Origin: Fibrobacter sp. UWB2
Lineage (GTDB): Bacteria > Fibrobacterota > Fibrobacteria > Fibrobacterales > Fibrobacteraceae
Reading direction: 5' to 3'
DNA: 64,000 nt
NCBI RefSeq assembly: GCF_002210425.1
Contig: NZ_MWQK01000004.1
Location: 186,001-250,000, forward strand
Part shown: in pieces, positions 33,915-42,690 of the stretch
Numbering within the stretch: position 1 is the stretch's first letter
Layout: every line of letters begins with the position of its first letter
Notes under the pieces: generated by a model
Database searches by the model: none
What the model saw: the letters and a program-made list of their open reading frames with translations, nothing else
Told to the model about the DNA's origin: nothing
Translations under genes and position numbers: made by a program

Positions 33915-34193
33915 CTAGAAACGCGCACGAATGGCGCCACGGGATGCACGAGATTCGCCCGAGGTAGTGTCGCAAGGCGGGAGGCCACGCACAAAGCGGG
34001 TGCGGCAGCGGAGTTCTTTGACTTTTTCCGAGACGAACTGTTCGTAATGGAGGCTTGTTTCGAGAACGCCGTGATGGAACATCGAATAAACGTTCAACGA
34101 GACGGTCGTGAGGAGCGCGGCAACCGTTATGGCGACAAGCATTTCCAAGAGCGTAAAGCCGTGTCGAGAAGATTTAGGCAGAGCTAGATTCAT
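33915..34193 (-). CDS. Type II/IV pseudopilin (small)
   Basis: 92 aa. The prepilin-peptidase site is HG/FTLLEM near residue 12, followed by the hydrophobic N-terminal helix LVAITVAALLTTVSLNVYSMF. The short leader MNLALPKSSRHG gives the chosen start. The remaining 60 residues are polar with two Cys (RCRTR and PPCDTT), without a recognised pilin fold. Last gene of the secretin operon; likely a minor pseudopilin of the same machine. Confidence 0.8.
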   Translation of the reverse strand: MNLALPKSSRHGFTLLEMLVAITVAALLTTVSLNVYSMFHHGVLETSLHYEQFVSEKVKELRCRTRFVRGLPPCDTTSGESRASRGAIRARF

Positions 34194-34218
34194 TCGCAAA
34201 GAAAAGCGCCTCCGATTC

Positions 34219-34524
34219 TCACCGACAACGCACCAAGCGTTTGAGAGAATAATGTTCACGTTCCACAACCGCCCACGCTAAATGCGGGTTACCAGGAACA
34301 CGAATCAGGCGAACCGACAAAGAGTCCGCGCAATCCGGGCGGTTCGCAACCAACGATTCCATCGAAGATAGCACGTCATAGAATTCCTCCAAGCGCTTCC
34401 GCTCCCCCGCCACTTCGCGATTGAAGAAGTTCCAACCGCCAAGGAGCGCCGTTGTTCCAACGAGAAAAACCGTAAGCGCCACGCAAACTTCGGGCAAAGT
34501 AAAGCCTTGACGAGAACAAGTCAC
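34219..34524 (-). CDS. Type II/IV pseudopilin
   Basis: 101 aa. The cleavage site is RQG/FTLPEVCVALTVFL with Glu at the usual +5 position. The GTG start at 34524 overlaps the stop of the preceding gene by four bases (GTGA), indicating coupling. The small polar domain contains a Cys pair (PDCADS, VRCR at the C-terminus). Its role is likely a minor pseudopilin in a type II secretion or pilus assembly. Confidence 0.8.
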   Translation of the reverse strand: MTCSRQGFTLPEVCVALTVFLVGTTALLGGWNFFNREVAGERKRLEEFYDVLSSMESLVANRPDCADSLSVRLIRVPGNPHLAWAVVEREHYSLKRLVRCR

Positions 34525-35498
34525 AAGCGCCTCCGGGAAAACACAACATTGCGAGTGTCCATACAAAATGGCAAAAGCGCCTGAGTTGAATCGAGAAGCT
34601 TTGCCGAAGAATCACGTTCAACAGTTCCAGACGGCGCAATCGCCAAGCCTTCAAACACAGACTTTTCAAGGAGCGACAAGCGGTTCTCGCGATAGCCGAC
34701 CGCAAGAGCCACGCTCGGGAAATTCATTTGTGCATGGTCTGAAATTTCAATATTCAGTTTCGAGAGGAGCGCACCCGCCATCGAGACATTTCCCGAGACA
34801 GACACTCCCGCAAGCCCAAAAATTTCAGCAAAGTCCGCGGTCACATTTCCCTGAACGCTCACTGAGCCGGTCGCATAAATCCGAAGCGTATCAAAGTGAA
34901 CATTCCCGCGAATCTTGACATCGCCCTCGACATTCGCCATAAAAGAACGGATCAACTTTTGCGAACTTCGCTGATTTTCAAAAACACTGTCAAAAGCACG
35001 GGATTCGCCAAGATCCAACTTCAAATCGCCTACGCTCACGTTTATCGCCATCGTGCGTTCTGCAGAAAGCCCATCCGAAGAATCGAGCTTAAAAAAGCGA
35101 CGATTCCCTGACAAATTTTTTAAGCCCGCTGAATGCAAAATGCGTTCATGCAAATTCTGCTCCAGCACTACGGCACAACGCGCCCATTCCGAAGTCGAGA
35201 ATCGCCCGTATTCAAGCCCCAGCATGAACTGGAATTTATTACGAACACGCCATTCGGTCCACGGTCCAAGAATCCGAGATTCAACAATCGGAAGCTCCGC
35301 AAAATAGCCATCCGGAAAGCCATTCAGTTTCGCGAGCACCGCCGATTCCGCAAGGTACATTTCCTGTGTTTCTTTTGCAACAAGCGATACGTTTCGGCGG
35401 AGCGTCCCCGGCATTTTAAGCATTGCAGTCACGAGAATCGAAAGCACAAGTAACAAGCCCAACACAAGCGGAAGAACGTTACCGCATTTTGAGCGCAT
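34521..35498 (-). CDS. PilX/GspK-like pseudopilus-associated protein
   Basis: 325 aa. Starts MRSKCGNVLPLVLGLLLVLSI with an N-terminal hydrophobic helix and a basic leader, as in PilX or GspK, but without a clear G/F cleavage site. A long polar domain follows, in part of repeated short strands (VEGDVKIRGNVHFDTL, GSVSVQGNVTADFA, AGVSVSGNVSMAG) resembling a beta-helix. A consensus AAGGAGG Shine-Dalgarno lies 7 bp before the ATG at 35498, inside the end of the preceding gene. Function inferred from the operon. Confidence 0.7.
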   Translation of the reverse strand: MRSKCGNVLPLVLGLLLVLSILVTAMLKMPGTLRRNVSLVAKETQEMYLAESAVLAKLNGFPDGYFAELPIVESRILGPWTEWRVRNKFQFMLGLEYGRFSTSEWARCAVVLEQNLHERILHSAGLKNLSGNRRFFKLDSSDGLSAERTMAINVSVGDLKLDLGESRAFDSVFENQRSSQKLIRSFMANVEGDVKIRGNVHFDTLRIYATGSVSVQGNVTADFAEIFGLAGVSVSGNVSMAGALLSKLNIEISDHAQMNFPSVALAVGYRENRLSLLEKSVFEGLAIAPSGTVERDSSAKLLDSTQALLPFCMDTRNVVFSRRRL

Positions 35499-36687
35499 AA
35501 CGAACCTCCTTACGACCACAACGCATCACAACATCGTTCATTCCAATTCGCTTCACGCGATATCGAGAAAGCGAATCACCGACCGAAAGCGTTTTCGTCT
35601 CACCTGCAGATGTTTTCACGAGCGCCACTCGCCCGCCCACAATTCCAAGTAAATTGATTTCCGACGAATCGCAGGCGCCACGAGAAGAGAGCCCTGCCCT
35701 TCCGAGAGTCCATTTGGCAGGGAGCAAATCGCGATGCCCTTCCGCCCACGCAAGCATTTCTAAATCACGAGCCGCAGGCTGACTCAATTCTACAGGCGCA
35801 ACGTCTACAAACGAATTGCGCAATTCGTCATCAAAAAATTTTGCACATAACAAATTCAAAGAACCGCCACACATTGCAAAAACACTCGCACAAAAAACAA
35901 GCAAAGCCACAGAGCTCATCACCCATCGACGCAGTTCACAAGGTTTCATCGAATCGCACTCATCTAAATCCTTGCCACGCCAAAACGGATCACGCACAGC
36001 AACTTGAAAGAGATCTTTCACATGCAGCGATTCCTCGACAGTCCCAACTTTCTCACAGCAAACAACAAACTCCCCCACGTCATTCATTTTCGCAAACAGT
36101 TCATCGGCTTTCAAGAATTCCTTAAAGCGCGCTACACGTTCCCGACAAGCGTCATCAAACACTTCTCCGTAGCCATACTCTTCTGACCAATGGCATAAAC
36201 GGCCTTCCATAAAAACGAGGATGTACAGGCAATGTCCCCAAAACGCGACAAACAACAAATTTCCATTTTCCACGCAGTTATTATCAAACACAACACATTC
36301 GCCGCCACACTCCGCGCACGCTTCATCACACTTCAAGCAATTCACACCATCCCGTTCGCCTCGCAGTACTTTATCAGCAATTGCATACAACGCAATTTGT
36401 TTTGGCAAGCAACGGTCAAACGTTTTTCGGTAATTTTCCAACGGTTCATCCGCCACCGCCACGAGATAGCGATGTTTGCGTCCATCCGACGCATTGAACG
36501 AGACCAGCGGCCAAAAGAAAACCGCGCACTCGCCATCTGCAAAACCGGCATTAAACACTTCTCTAAAATTTTCATCAAATCGCTTGCGCAATTCCGTTTC
36601 CGTAGGCATCCCGTCAAATGCTGTCGTCACTTCCCACGTCATCATCCGAGCCGCGACAGGCGCGACTTTTTTCGCCCACCCAATCAT
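35479..36687 (-). CDS. Membrane protein of the secretin operon with a cysteine-rich segment
   Basis: 402 aa. An N-terminal cytoplasmic domain of about 255 residues carries a cysteine-rich segment (NCLKCDEACAECGGECVVF, near 117-135). It is followed by one transmembrane helix (about 258-278) and a periplasmic C-terminal part that ends GDSLSRYRVKRIGMNDVVMR. That end resembles the C-terminus of GspC/PilP, the inner-membrane partners of secretins. The start overlaps the secretin stop, so expression is coupled. The N-terminal domain may be PilM/GspL-like, but I cannot confirm this. Confidence 0.6.
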   Translation of the reverse strand: MIGWAKKVAPVAARMMTWEVTTAFDGMPTETELRKRFDENFREVFNAGFADGECAVFFWPLVSFNASDGRKHRYLVAVADEPLENYRKTFDRCLPKQIALYAIADKVLRGERDGVNCLKCDEACAECGGECVVFDNNCVENGNLLFVAFWGHCLYILVFMEGRLCHWSEEYGYGEVFDDACRERVARFKEFLKADELFAKMNDVGEFVVCCEKVGTVEESLHVKDLFQVAVRDPFWRGKDLDECDSMKPCELRRWVMSSVALLVFCASVFAMCGGSLNLLCAKFFDDELRNSFVDVAPVELSQPAARDLEMLAWAEGHRDLLPAKWTLGRAGLSSRGACDSSEINLLGIVGGRVALVKTSAGETKTLSVGDSLSRYRVKRIGMNDVVMRCGRKEVRYALKMR

Positions 36688-38444
36688 TCCTTCGTCTCCA
36701 CACTCGGCGTGATAAAAATGGCGAGTTCACTTTCGTCCTCTTCTTCGGAGGTGTAACTGAACAGACGCCCCAGCAAAGGAATACTCCCCAAGAACGGCAC
36801 CGCCGAGCGCACCTCCGTCTTGTTCTTGCGAATAAGCCCACCCAAGCACAAAGTCTCGCCATCGCGCAACACCACTGTTGTCTTCATGTTCCGAGAACTG
36901 ATGTCTCGCGGCCCATCGCCAGTGCTCCTGCCCGCCGTCTTGATTTCCGGCGACACAGACAACGTTATCAAACCGTTTTGCGTCATCGTTGGAGTGAGTT
37001 CCAATGAAATACCATCGTTAAACGAACGATAATCCGTAATCGGGTAGCCATCTGCAGAAACTTGACTGACAAGATAATAGACCGTATTCGTCACGTTAAG
37101 TTCCGCCTTGTTGCCGTTCAACGTTGTCACGCGCGGTCGCGCAAGCACCTTTGCCTCGTTGTTCTCTTCCATCGACGAAAGCTCCAGCTCAAAGCGATCC
37201 GGCAAGATTCCAATTTTTCCGAACGCCCCCGATTTCGAAATATCCTTGCCCAAGAAATCAAAGAACCCGCGCGCCTGAATATCGCGCTCACCCACATTCC
37301 GCGTTGCCCCGCTCCGCACACCAATCGCAAAACTACGCCCCTTGCGGAACTCCACAATCACGCACGCAAGCGTCACCTGCATTTGAGGCACATCGACCAT
37401 TTTCAAAAGCTCCTCAGCACGCGCAATCGCCCGCGGTGAGCCACCAAGCACAAGCGCATTCTGCTCACGATATTCCGAGACATTCAGTTCCGAGCCTTTC
37501 ATAAACTTTGAAAGTTGCGACATTGCCTTCTCGGGCGAAACATGTTTTAGCGGGAATACCTGTACATCGGCAAGCGCTTTCGCCCCTTCTTCCGAGACCC
37601 AAAGCGACGACGAATCTAGCCGAAACGTGAACGCACTTCCGCGAAAAAGTGACGCTAAAAGTTCCGGCAACGAAACATCCTTGAACGACATCTGCACTGT
37701 TTCATTCAAGTCGCCATAAACCGCCAAATTGAGCCCCGCCTCTTCTGCAATTGCCTTAAGCACGGCCTTGAGCGAAGCCGATTGCAAATCCACCGAATAA
37801 AGGTCTCCCGCACGTTCCACAGAAACTTCCGCACCATCCGGCGAACCGTTCAATGCATTCCCCGTTTTCGCACGCGAAACCCGCAAACACCCACGCTCCC
37901 CGCGTACCTTGAACCCGTTCGATTCCATCAACACGCGAAACGCCATTTCTGGAACCATTCGCCTCAGATTTCCACTCACCACGCCATCCACGTCATAATC
38001 CGCAAGCACATTCACGCACGTATTCAGGCCAAATTCCTTCACAAACTCGCGCACGTTCATGTTTTTCACGTCAATGACCACGCCAGAATCCGTGAGCGCA
38101 ATCGTACCGTTCTGCACACGCGCCCGCCGAATATGGTACACACGCCCTTCCAACACCAAATCCAAGCCATGCGATGCACAAAGCGAAGTCAGCCCTTCGA
38201 AAAGGCTTACCCCCTCCAGGTGAAACGTCACGCGAACATCGCCCGCATCATCCGTCAAAATGGACGTTCCATACGCAAGCGAAAGCGTCCGCGCCACCTC
38301 CGAGAGCGCGACATCCACAAAATCAAGCGTAACCGCCCCCGATGAAGTCCGAACTGACTTTGGCTTTTCAACCGAACGCGCTCCCGCCACCGACGAAGAC
38401 AACAACAATGTCAAAAGGGAAATTCCCAAGATCCTTAGAAGCAC
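36684..38444 (-). CDS. Secretin (GspD/PilQ family)
   Basis: 586 aa outer-membrane channel. Signal peptide (residues 1-22), STN/N0-type domain (about 37-110, LDFVDVALSEVARTLSLAYG), further N domains (VFPLKHVSPEKAMSQL), then the secretin core with ARPRVTTLNGNKAELNV and the C-terminal VPFLGSIPLLGRLFSY typical of the family. Starts with GTG at 38444 after AGGAG. It leads a minus-strand operon with a GspC/PilP-like protein and three pseudopilin-type proteins, so it is probably the pore of a type II secretion system or type IV pilus. ATPase and platform genes are not in the window. Confidence 0.88.
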   Translation of the reverse strand: MLLRILGISLLTLLLSSSVAGARSVEKPKSVRTSSGAVTLDFVDVALSEVARTLSLAYGTSILTDDAGDVRVTFHLEGVSLFEGLTSLCASHGLDLVLEGRVYHIRRARVQNGTIALTDSGVVIDVKNMNVREFVKEFGLNTCVNVLADYDVDGVVSGNLRRMVPEMAFRVLMESNGFKVRGERGCLRVSRAKTGNALNGSPDGAEVSVERAGDLYSVDLQSASLKAVLKAIAEEAGLNLAVYGDLNETVQMSFKDVSLPELLASLFRGSAFTFRLDSSSLWVSEEGAKALADVQVFPLKHVSPEKAMSQLSKFMKGSELNVSEYREQNALVLGGSPRAIARAEELLKMVDVPQMQVTLACVIVEFRKGRSFAIGVRSGATRNVGERDIQARGFFDFLGKDISKSGAFGKIGILPDRFELELSSMEENNEAKVLARPRVTTLNGNKAELNVTNTVYYLVSQVSADGYPITDYRSFNDGISLELTPTMTQNGLITLSVSPEIKTAGRSTGDGPRDISSRNMKTTVVLRDGETLCLGGLIRKNKTEVRSAVPFLGSIPLLGRLFSYTSEEEDESELAIFITPSVETKE

Positions 38445-38735
38445 ACGATTCTCCTAAAATGCGCATGCCCGCTTTTTCAATGCGAACGCCTCTGGCGTTA
38501 CAATTGCGGCCCCTGCCCGGGATAATATTTAAGGATCTAAGAAATGATATAATAAGTTGCGAACTAATGTATAAAAAAGCAATTAGAAAAACAAGACGTC
38601 TAAAGGGGAATAAAATTTTCGGAACTTTTATCCCCACTGAGGCGAATTACCTCGTTTTTTTATGGGTTTTAAGACCAGCAAAAAGGACTTTTCGGACAAA
38701 AACATCGAAATTTACGCAATTTCGCCACATTTTCA
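38445..38735. other. Intergenic region with hairpins between the secretin and coiled-coil genes
   Basis: No convincing gene. It holds a GGGG(A)ATAAAA...TTTTATCCCC hairpin at 38604-38635 and a terminator-like GAGG, CGAATTA, CCTC with T7 at 38639-38662 on the plus strand. These could mark the 3' end of a small RNA starting near 38530. Confidence 0.4.
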
Positions 38736-38739
38736 AAAT

Positions 38740-38755
38740 TGGCACGGTTCTTGCT
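38740..38755 (+). promoter_or_regulatory. Sigma-54 (-24/-12) promoter
   Basis: TGGCACG at 38740-38746 and TTGCT at 38751-38755 with the standard spacing (TGGCAC-N5-TTGC) and a preceding T. The expected start would be about 38766, leaving a leader to the ATG at 38805 with a GGAAG ribosome-binding site. No activator gene is adjacent. Confidence 0.7.
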
Positions 38756-38804
38756 AAATACAGGGTGGAAACAAAAAAATCCACCCACAACCATAGGAAG
38801 AATC

Positions 38805-39704
38805 ATGAAAACAAAATTCATCGCAATCCTCACAATCTCTACGCTTGCCTTTTTTGCCAATGCATCTGCCAAGAGCGATGCCTCTGACATGAAGAGCGTC
38901 AAGGCCGAAATCACCGCTGAAATTTCGGAAGAAGTCCAAGCTGAAGTTGTCGACAAGATCGACTTCAAGAAGATGCGCGAAGAAAGCAAGGAAGCTCGCA
39001 AGGGTCTCCTTGACAAGATCAAGCTCGACAAGGACGAAGCCAAGGTAGAAGCTCCGAAGCCGCCGAAGCCGGAAATCGAACCGCCGACCCCGAAGACGGA
39101 AGAAGAACTCCAGGCCGAACGCGAAGCTCACAAGGCTGAACTCGAAGCCAAGAAGGCCGAACGTGAAGCTAAGAAGGCTGAAGAAGAAGCAAAGCGTGCT
39201 GAACGTGAAGAAACTTTGAAAGCTGAACGCGAAGCTAAGAAGGCCGAAATGGAAGCCAAGCGCGCCGAAGAAGAAGCTAAGCGTGCTGAACGCGAAGAAG
39301 CCCGCAAGGCCGAACGCGAAGCCAAGAAGGCCGAAATGGAAGCAAAGCGTGCTGAACTCGAAGCACAGCGCGCAGAACGCGAAGAAGCTTTGAAGGCTGA
39401 ACGCGAAGCTCGCAAGGCTGAATTGGAAGCTAAGAAGGCTGAACTCGAAGCACAGCGTGCAGAACGTGAAGAAGCTTTGAAGGCCGAACGCGAAGCTAAG
39501 AAGGCCGAAATGGAAGCCAAGCGTGCCGAACTCGAAGCTCAGCGTGCAGAACGCGAAGAAGCTTTGAAGGCCGAACGTGAAGCTCGCAAGGCTGAAATCG
39601 AAGCCAAGAAGGCCGAAATCGAAGCACAGCGTGCAGAACGTGAAGCTTTGAAGGCTGAAAAGGAAACTGTAAAAGAAGAAAAGACCGTAGCACAGGTTGA
39701 ATAA
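38805..39704 (+). CDS. Secreted coiled-coil repeat protein, 299 aa
   Basis: A signal peptide (MKTKFIAILTISTLAFFANA) leads to a helical region (25-85), a Pro-rich hinge (PKPPKPEIEPPTPK) and about 190 residues of near-perfect Lys/Ala/Glu heptads such as KAEREAKKAEMEAKRAELEA. The larger period is about 29 residues. Such sequences form a long single alpha-helix or coiled coil and could span the periplasm. No homologous function is recognised. The upstream element is a sigma-54-type promoter, unlike its neighbours. A terminator follows at 39724. Confidence 0.75.
   Translation: MKTKFIAILTISTLAFFANASAKSDASDMKSVKAEITAEISEEVQAEVVDKIDFKKMREESKEARKGLLDKIKLDKDEAKVEAPKPPKPEIEPPTPKTEEELQAEREAHKAELEAKKAEREAKKAEEEAKRAEREETLKAEREAKKAEMEAKRAEEEAKRAEREEARKAEREAKKAEMEAKRAELEAQRAEREEALKAEREARKAELEAKKAELEAQRAEREEALKAEREAKKAEMEAKRAELEAQRAEREEALKAEREARKAEIEAKKAEIEAQRAEREALKAEKETVKEEKTVAQVE
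39110..39660. repeat. Coding tandem repeats (about 87 bp) of the coiled-coil gene
   Basis: Imperfect repeats encoding 29-residue units of heptads [KR]AExEA; synonymous changes between units show they are not brand-new. Confidence 0.7.
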
Positions 39705-39723
39705 GGACTTTCCTCCTAAAAAA

Positions 39724-39757
39724 CTGGGCGGCGGGAGCAACCGTCGCCCTCTTTTTT
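39724..39757 (+). terminator. Terminator after the coiled-coil gene
   Basis: GGGCGGCGGGAGCAACCGTCGCCC stem-loop followed by TCTTTTTT. Confidence 0.75.
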
Positions 39758-39781
39758 CCGAGTCTTTTCAAGGTTAACGCT

Positions 39782-40228
39782 ATGAAAAACGCAAACAAAA
39801 TTATTGCACTTTTGACCAGCTCGGTATTCGTGGCGGTTCCGTTTGCACAACCGGAATCCGATATCGCGACACCTGCAGGAAGGTCAGAAATAGCGCAGGA
39901 CGCCCCTGACCTTGGACAGAAACAGAAAGAAGACTGGCAGCGCTTACGTGAAGAACGCAAGCAAGCACGGCAACAAATTCTCTCGGACATCAAGGCAAAC
40001 GCCCAAGCCGAAATCAAGGATATCCAGCAAGACATCAACTTGCAAAAAACGAGCAACAACGCGCTAAACGAAAACAAGAATATCACGAAAGAAAATATTA
40101 TCAACAAAGAAAAAGGGCAAATCGAAAAGAATCGCGACGAATGGGAAAAACAGCACCCAGAAAACCCGCCGTTCGATGTTCCTCGTCCAAACGAACACGT
40201 CCCTTTCCCTAAAGGTCCTAAATTTTAA
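39782..40228 (+). CDS. Secreted helical protein, 148 aa
   Basis: Signal peptide (MKNANKIIALLTSSVFVAVPFA), then a charged, helical middle (DWQRLREERKQARQQILSDI, which echoes the preceding coiled-coil protein) and a Pro-rich end (PPFDVPRPNEHVPFPKGP). No family recognised. It lies 25 bp past the terminator of the coiled-coil gene and may be a related or partner protein, perhaps by read-through from the sigma-54 promoter. Confidence 0.6.
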   Translation: MKNANKIIALLTSSVFVAVPFAQPESDIATPAGRSEIAQDAPDLGQKQKEDWQRLREERKQARQQILSDIKANAQAEIKDIQQDINLQKTSNNALNENKNITKENIINKEKGQIEKNRDEWEKQHPENPPFDVPRPNEHVPFPKGPKF

Positions 40229-40261
40229 GACCAAAGATTTGAATTTTACCAACCCACACAA

Positions 40262-40288
40262 AAGCGACGCCGAATGGCGCCGCTTTTT
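40262..40288 (+). terminator. Terminator after the gene at 39782
   Basis: AAGCGACGCC, GAAT, GGCGCCGCTT, then TTTT. Confidence 0.75.
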
Positions 40289-40348
40289 TCACAGACCGCA
40301 GTTACAAGAGATCCGCGGACATTTTATTTTAAAGGACATTCTCGCTTA

Positions 40349-41764
40349 TCACCACGCTGGCGGCGGAGCGTAGAGGAAGCGACCGGCGCTGCAAAAGAAC
40401 ACGCAGCCATCGATATCGCTAGACTCGCCTTCGTTTTCGCAAGCGGTTCCGATTACAGGGCTTGCCTGGCAACGCAGAGACGGGCGGTCGCAATCGACTT
40501 CTTCACCGCATTCGTAATACTTGAAGCGTTCCACCCACTTGTTATTGACGCAGATGTAGTTTTCAATCCTGAAACTATTATTGGATTCCACGATGCGGAG
40601 GTCTCTGCTAGATTCGGAGCCATCGCAAGGTTCGCTCAGCCACTTGTCATTGCAGTATCTATCGATGCCATACTTGTTGCAAAGTTCGTATTCGCTATAG
40701 CCGCATTCAGGAGCAAGAGCGTTGCATACAGGAACCGCGCATCCATCCATTCCCGGTTCGCAATCCTTGACATTCAGAGACCAGTATCCCTGATCACACA
40801 CAAATTCCTCACCTGTTTCGCAATCAAATGCAAATCTTTTTTCTACACCGCAAAAACCGCAACCAGGCCTATTATCATCGCATTTGACATCGGTGATGTG
40901 CTCGCAGATTTCATCGCCCATGCCGTACTCTCTCCACTTGCCGCCTTCGCACTTGTAATGGCCGTTGAATACGCCTTCTTTATAGCAAGCTTCGCAGTAT
41001 TCGAGTTTACCTTGGGCGCAGAATTTATTGTTATCCGTCGCCTTGACTTCCCACGTTTCACCGTTGCAAACGTAAATGGCACCACTTCCGCAATCGGCAA
41101 TTTCCTTGATGCCATCCGGTTGGCAGAGACGGTAGCCACAGCCACCCATCCCCGGCTTGCATTCATCCGGTTTGACATTCAAGCAAGTCACCAGTTGCCA
41201 ATTGTTGTTTTGACATTCATAGTTTGCACCTGTCACGCAGTCAACAGCGGTGCGGCCGTTCTGATCCACGCAGTTACCCTTTTCGGTCATGCCATCGTAA
41301 TCCGTGATGTGTCTGCAAGTTTCCACGTTTTTTTCTTCGCAGCAAACCGGTTCCTGAGTCCAAATCCCATTACAGTGGGTAGCCCAATGACCGTTCGGAC
41401 AAACTTCAACAGAGCTAGAGCTCAACGGCTTTTGAGAAAACGAAGAACTGCTGTTTTTCACAGAAGAAGAACTGCTCACGCAGAATCGGGTCTCGCCAGA
41501 TTCGCAAAGCTGTTCGACTGTGTAACCACACTCAGGAAGCAGTGCAGCACACTGCGAGCTGAGCGGGATATCGGATGAAGAGCTTACAGCAACCTCTGAA
41601 CTAGAGGACTGCGGAGCAGGCTGTTCAACTGCCGAGGAAGTCCCACCGTTTCCAGCGTTGAAATCAGGACCGCTGAGAGTATCGTTATCGCATGCAACGA
41701 CTGCAAAAGAGGTAGCCGCCACAACGGCAAGGCTCATCACCTTGACATAATGATTCTTTTTCAT
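40349..41764 (-). CDS. Cys-rich lipoprotein with poly-Ser linkers
   Basis: 471 aa. Lipoprotein signal (lipobox VVAC, Cys25), two Ser-rich stretches (QSSSSEVAVSSSS, KNSSSSFSQKPLSSSS) typical of Fibrobacter cell-surface proteins, then about 330 residues with many Cys in repeated short modules of the type C-x(n)-G-x-W ending in Cys. No catalytic domain is visible. AAGGAG precedes the start. It belongs to the gene group TIGR02147 protein, Ser-linker lipoprotein, this lipoprotein. Probably surface-exposed, possibly an adhesin or binding protein. Confidence 0.68.
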   Translation of the reverse strand: MKKNHYVKVMSLAVVAATSFAVVACDNDTLSGPDFNAGNGGTSSAVEQPAPQSSSSEVAVSSSSDIPLSSQCAALLPECGYTVEQLCESGETRFCVSSSSSVKNSSSSFSQKPLSSSSVEVCPNGHWATHCNGIWTQEPVCCEEKNVETCRHITDYDGMTEKGNCVDQNGRTAVDCVTGANYECQNNNWQLVTCLNVKPDECKPGMGGCGYRLCQPDGIKEIADCGSGAIYVCNGETWEVKATDNNKFCAQGKLEYCEACYKEGVFNGHYKCEGGKWREYGMGDEICEHITDVKCDDNRPGCGFCGVEKRFAFDCETGEEFVCDQGYWSLNVKDCEPGMDGCAVPVCNALAPECGYSEYELCNKYGIDRYCNDKWLSEPCDGSESSRDLRIVESNNSFRIENYICVNNKWVERFKYYECGEEVDCDRPSLRCQASPVIGTACENEGESSDIDGCVFFCSAGRFLYAPPPAW

Positions 41765-41781
41765 GATGTTTTCTCCTTAAT

Positions 41782-42690
41782 TTATAATTTCACCCACTCA
41801 TTACCCGTTTTAAGATTCGGGCAATTATCAGACAAATCCACATCAACTTTTATATGTTCCGCTTCGGCATGGCTATTGATTTCGCCACAATAGTAGAACA
41901 GGAACCTGGACATTTGAGTCAAAGACAGCGCCTTACATTCTCCCGCCGGAATATCAATCACCTTGATGGTATTCTCGGTAATTTCAGCAACGATATAGGC
42001 TGCAGTCAATCCATCGCTATACACATTGAACGTATAAAGTCCACAATTTTCGTCCAAAGTTTCGTTCTTTATCGCACTGATGATTTGAGGATACATCGCA
42101 AATGCCATCGGGAAGTATTCTTGCAACGCATCGACATTCTGCTTTACAATCTTGTGCGGCCAAGGCGTATCAAATTCGGTCGTCATCGGCGGATTCGGAT
42201 TTTGCGGATCGCCATCTATGTTTAGATCAATCGATGTCGCCATGACGCCACTATCAAACGCATCCGATTCTTGATTGAGCAATTTCAAGTAATAATCCAA
42301 CGAAATATCAGGCTTTGCCGTACCTTCATTTGGTTTTTCAGAACTGCTAGAATTATTATTCACATCAACACCAGTAGAAGAACTTGTGGCTCCAGGAGGC
42401 GTACTATTCGAGGACTCCGCATAAGAGCTACTTGATTTTGCAGAACTGCTCGAAATGGCGTGCGAGCTACTAGAAATTGTGCGCGAACTACTTGAAGCCA
42501 CTCGTGAGCTACTCGACGATTTTGCAGAAGAACTAGACGATTCCTCTTCGGAGCTCGACGAAACTCTATAGGCAAATTCATTTGTTTCTTCGGACGTACC
42601 TGCAATTTTATCCGAAGAACACCCCGCAAAGAAGCTCAACGAAAAGATTACCGCGAGCGTTATAAGTTCATACAAACTACACTTCTTCAT
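41782..42690 (-). CDS. Lipoprotein with long poly-Ser linker
   Basis: 302 aa. Lipobox FFAGC (Cys24), then about 80 residues dominated by Ser (SSSSEEESSSSSAKSSSSSR), then a globular domain of about 170 residues of unknown fold (starting DISLDYYLKLLNQESDAFDS). The start is inside the end of the upstream TIGR02147 gene (14-bp overlap), so the two are translated together. A surface or periplasmic anchor role is inferred. Confidence 0.7.
   Translation of the reverse strand: MKKCSLYELITLAVIFSLSFFAGCSSDKIAGTSEETNEFAYRVSSSSEEESSSSSAKSSSSSRVASSSSRTISSSSHAISSSSAKSSSSYAESSNSTPPGATSSSTGVDVNNNSSSSEKPNEGTAKPDISLDYYLKLLNQESDAFDSGVMATSIDLNIDGDPQNPNPPMTTEFDTPWPHKIVKQNVDALQEYFPMAFAMYPQIISAIKNETLDENCGLYTFNVYSDGLTAAYIVAEITENTIKVIDIPAGECKALSLTQMSRFLFYYCGEINSHAEAEHIKVDVDLSDNCPNLKTGNEWVKL

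Noticed and set aside
39110-39660. Possible CRISPR or satellite array
   Set aside because: The repeat is coding (heptads of a coiled coil), imperfect, and without spacers.
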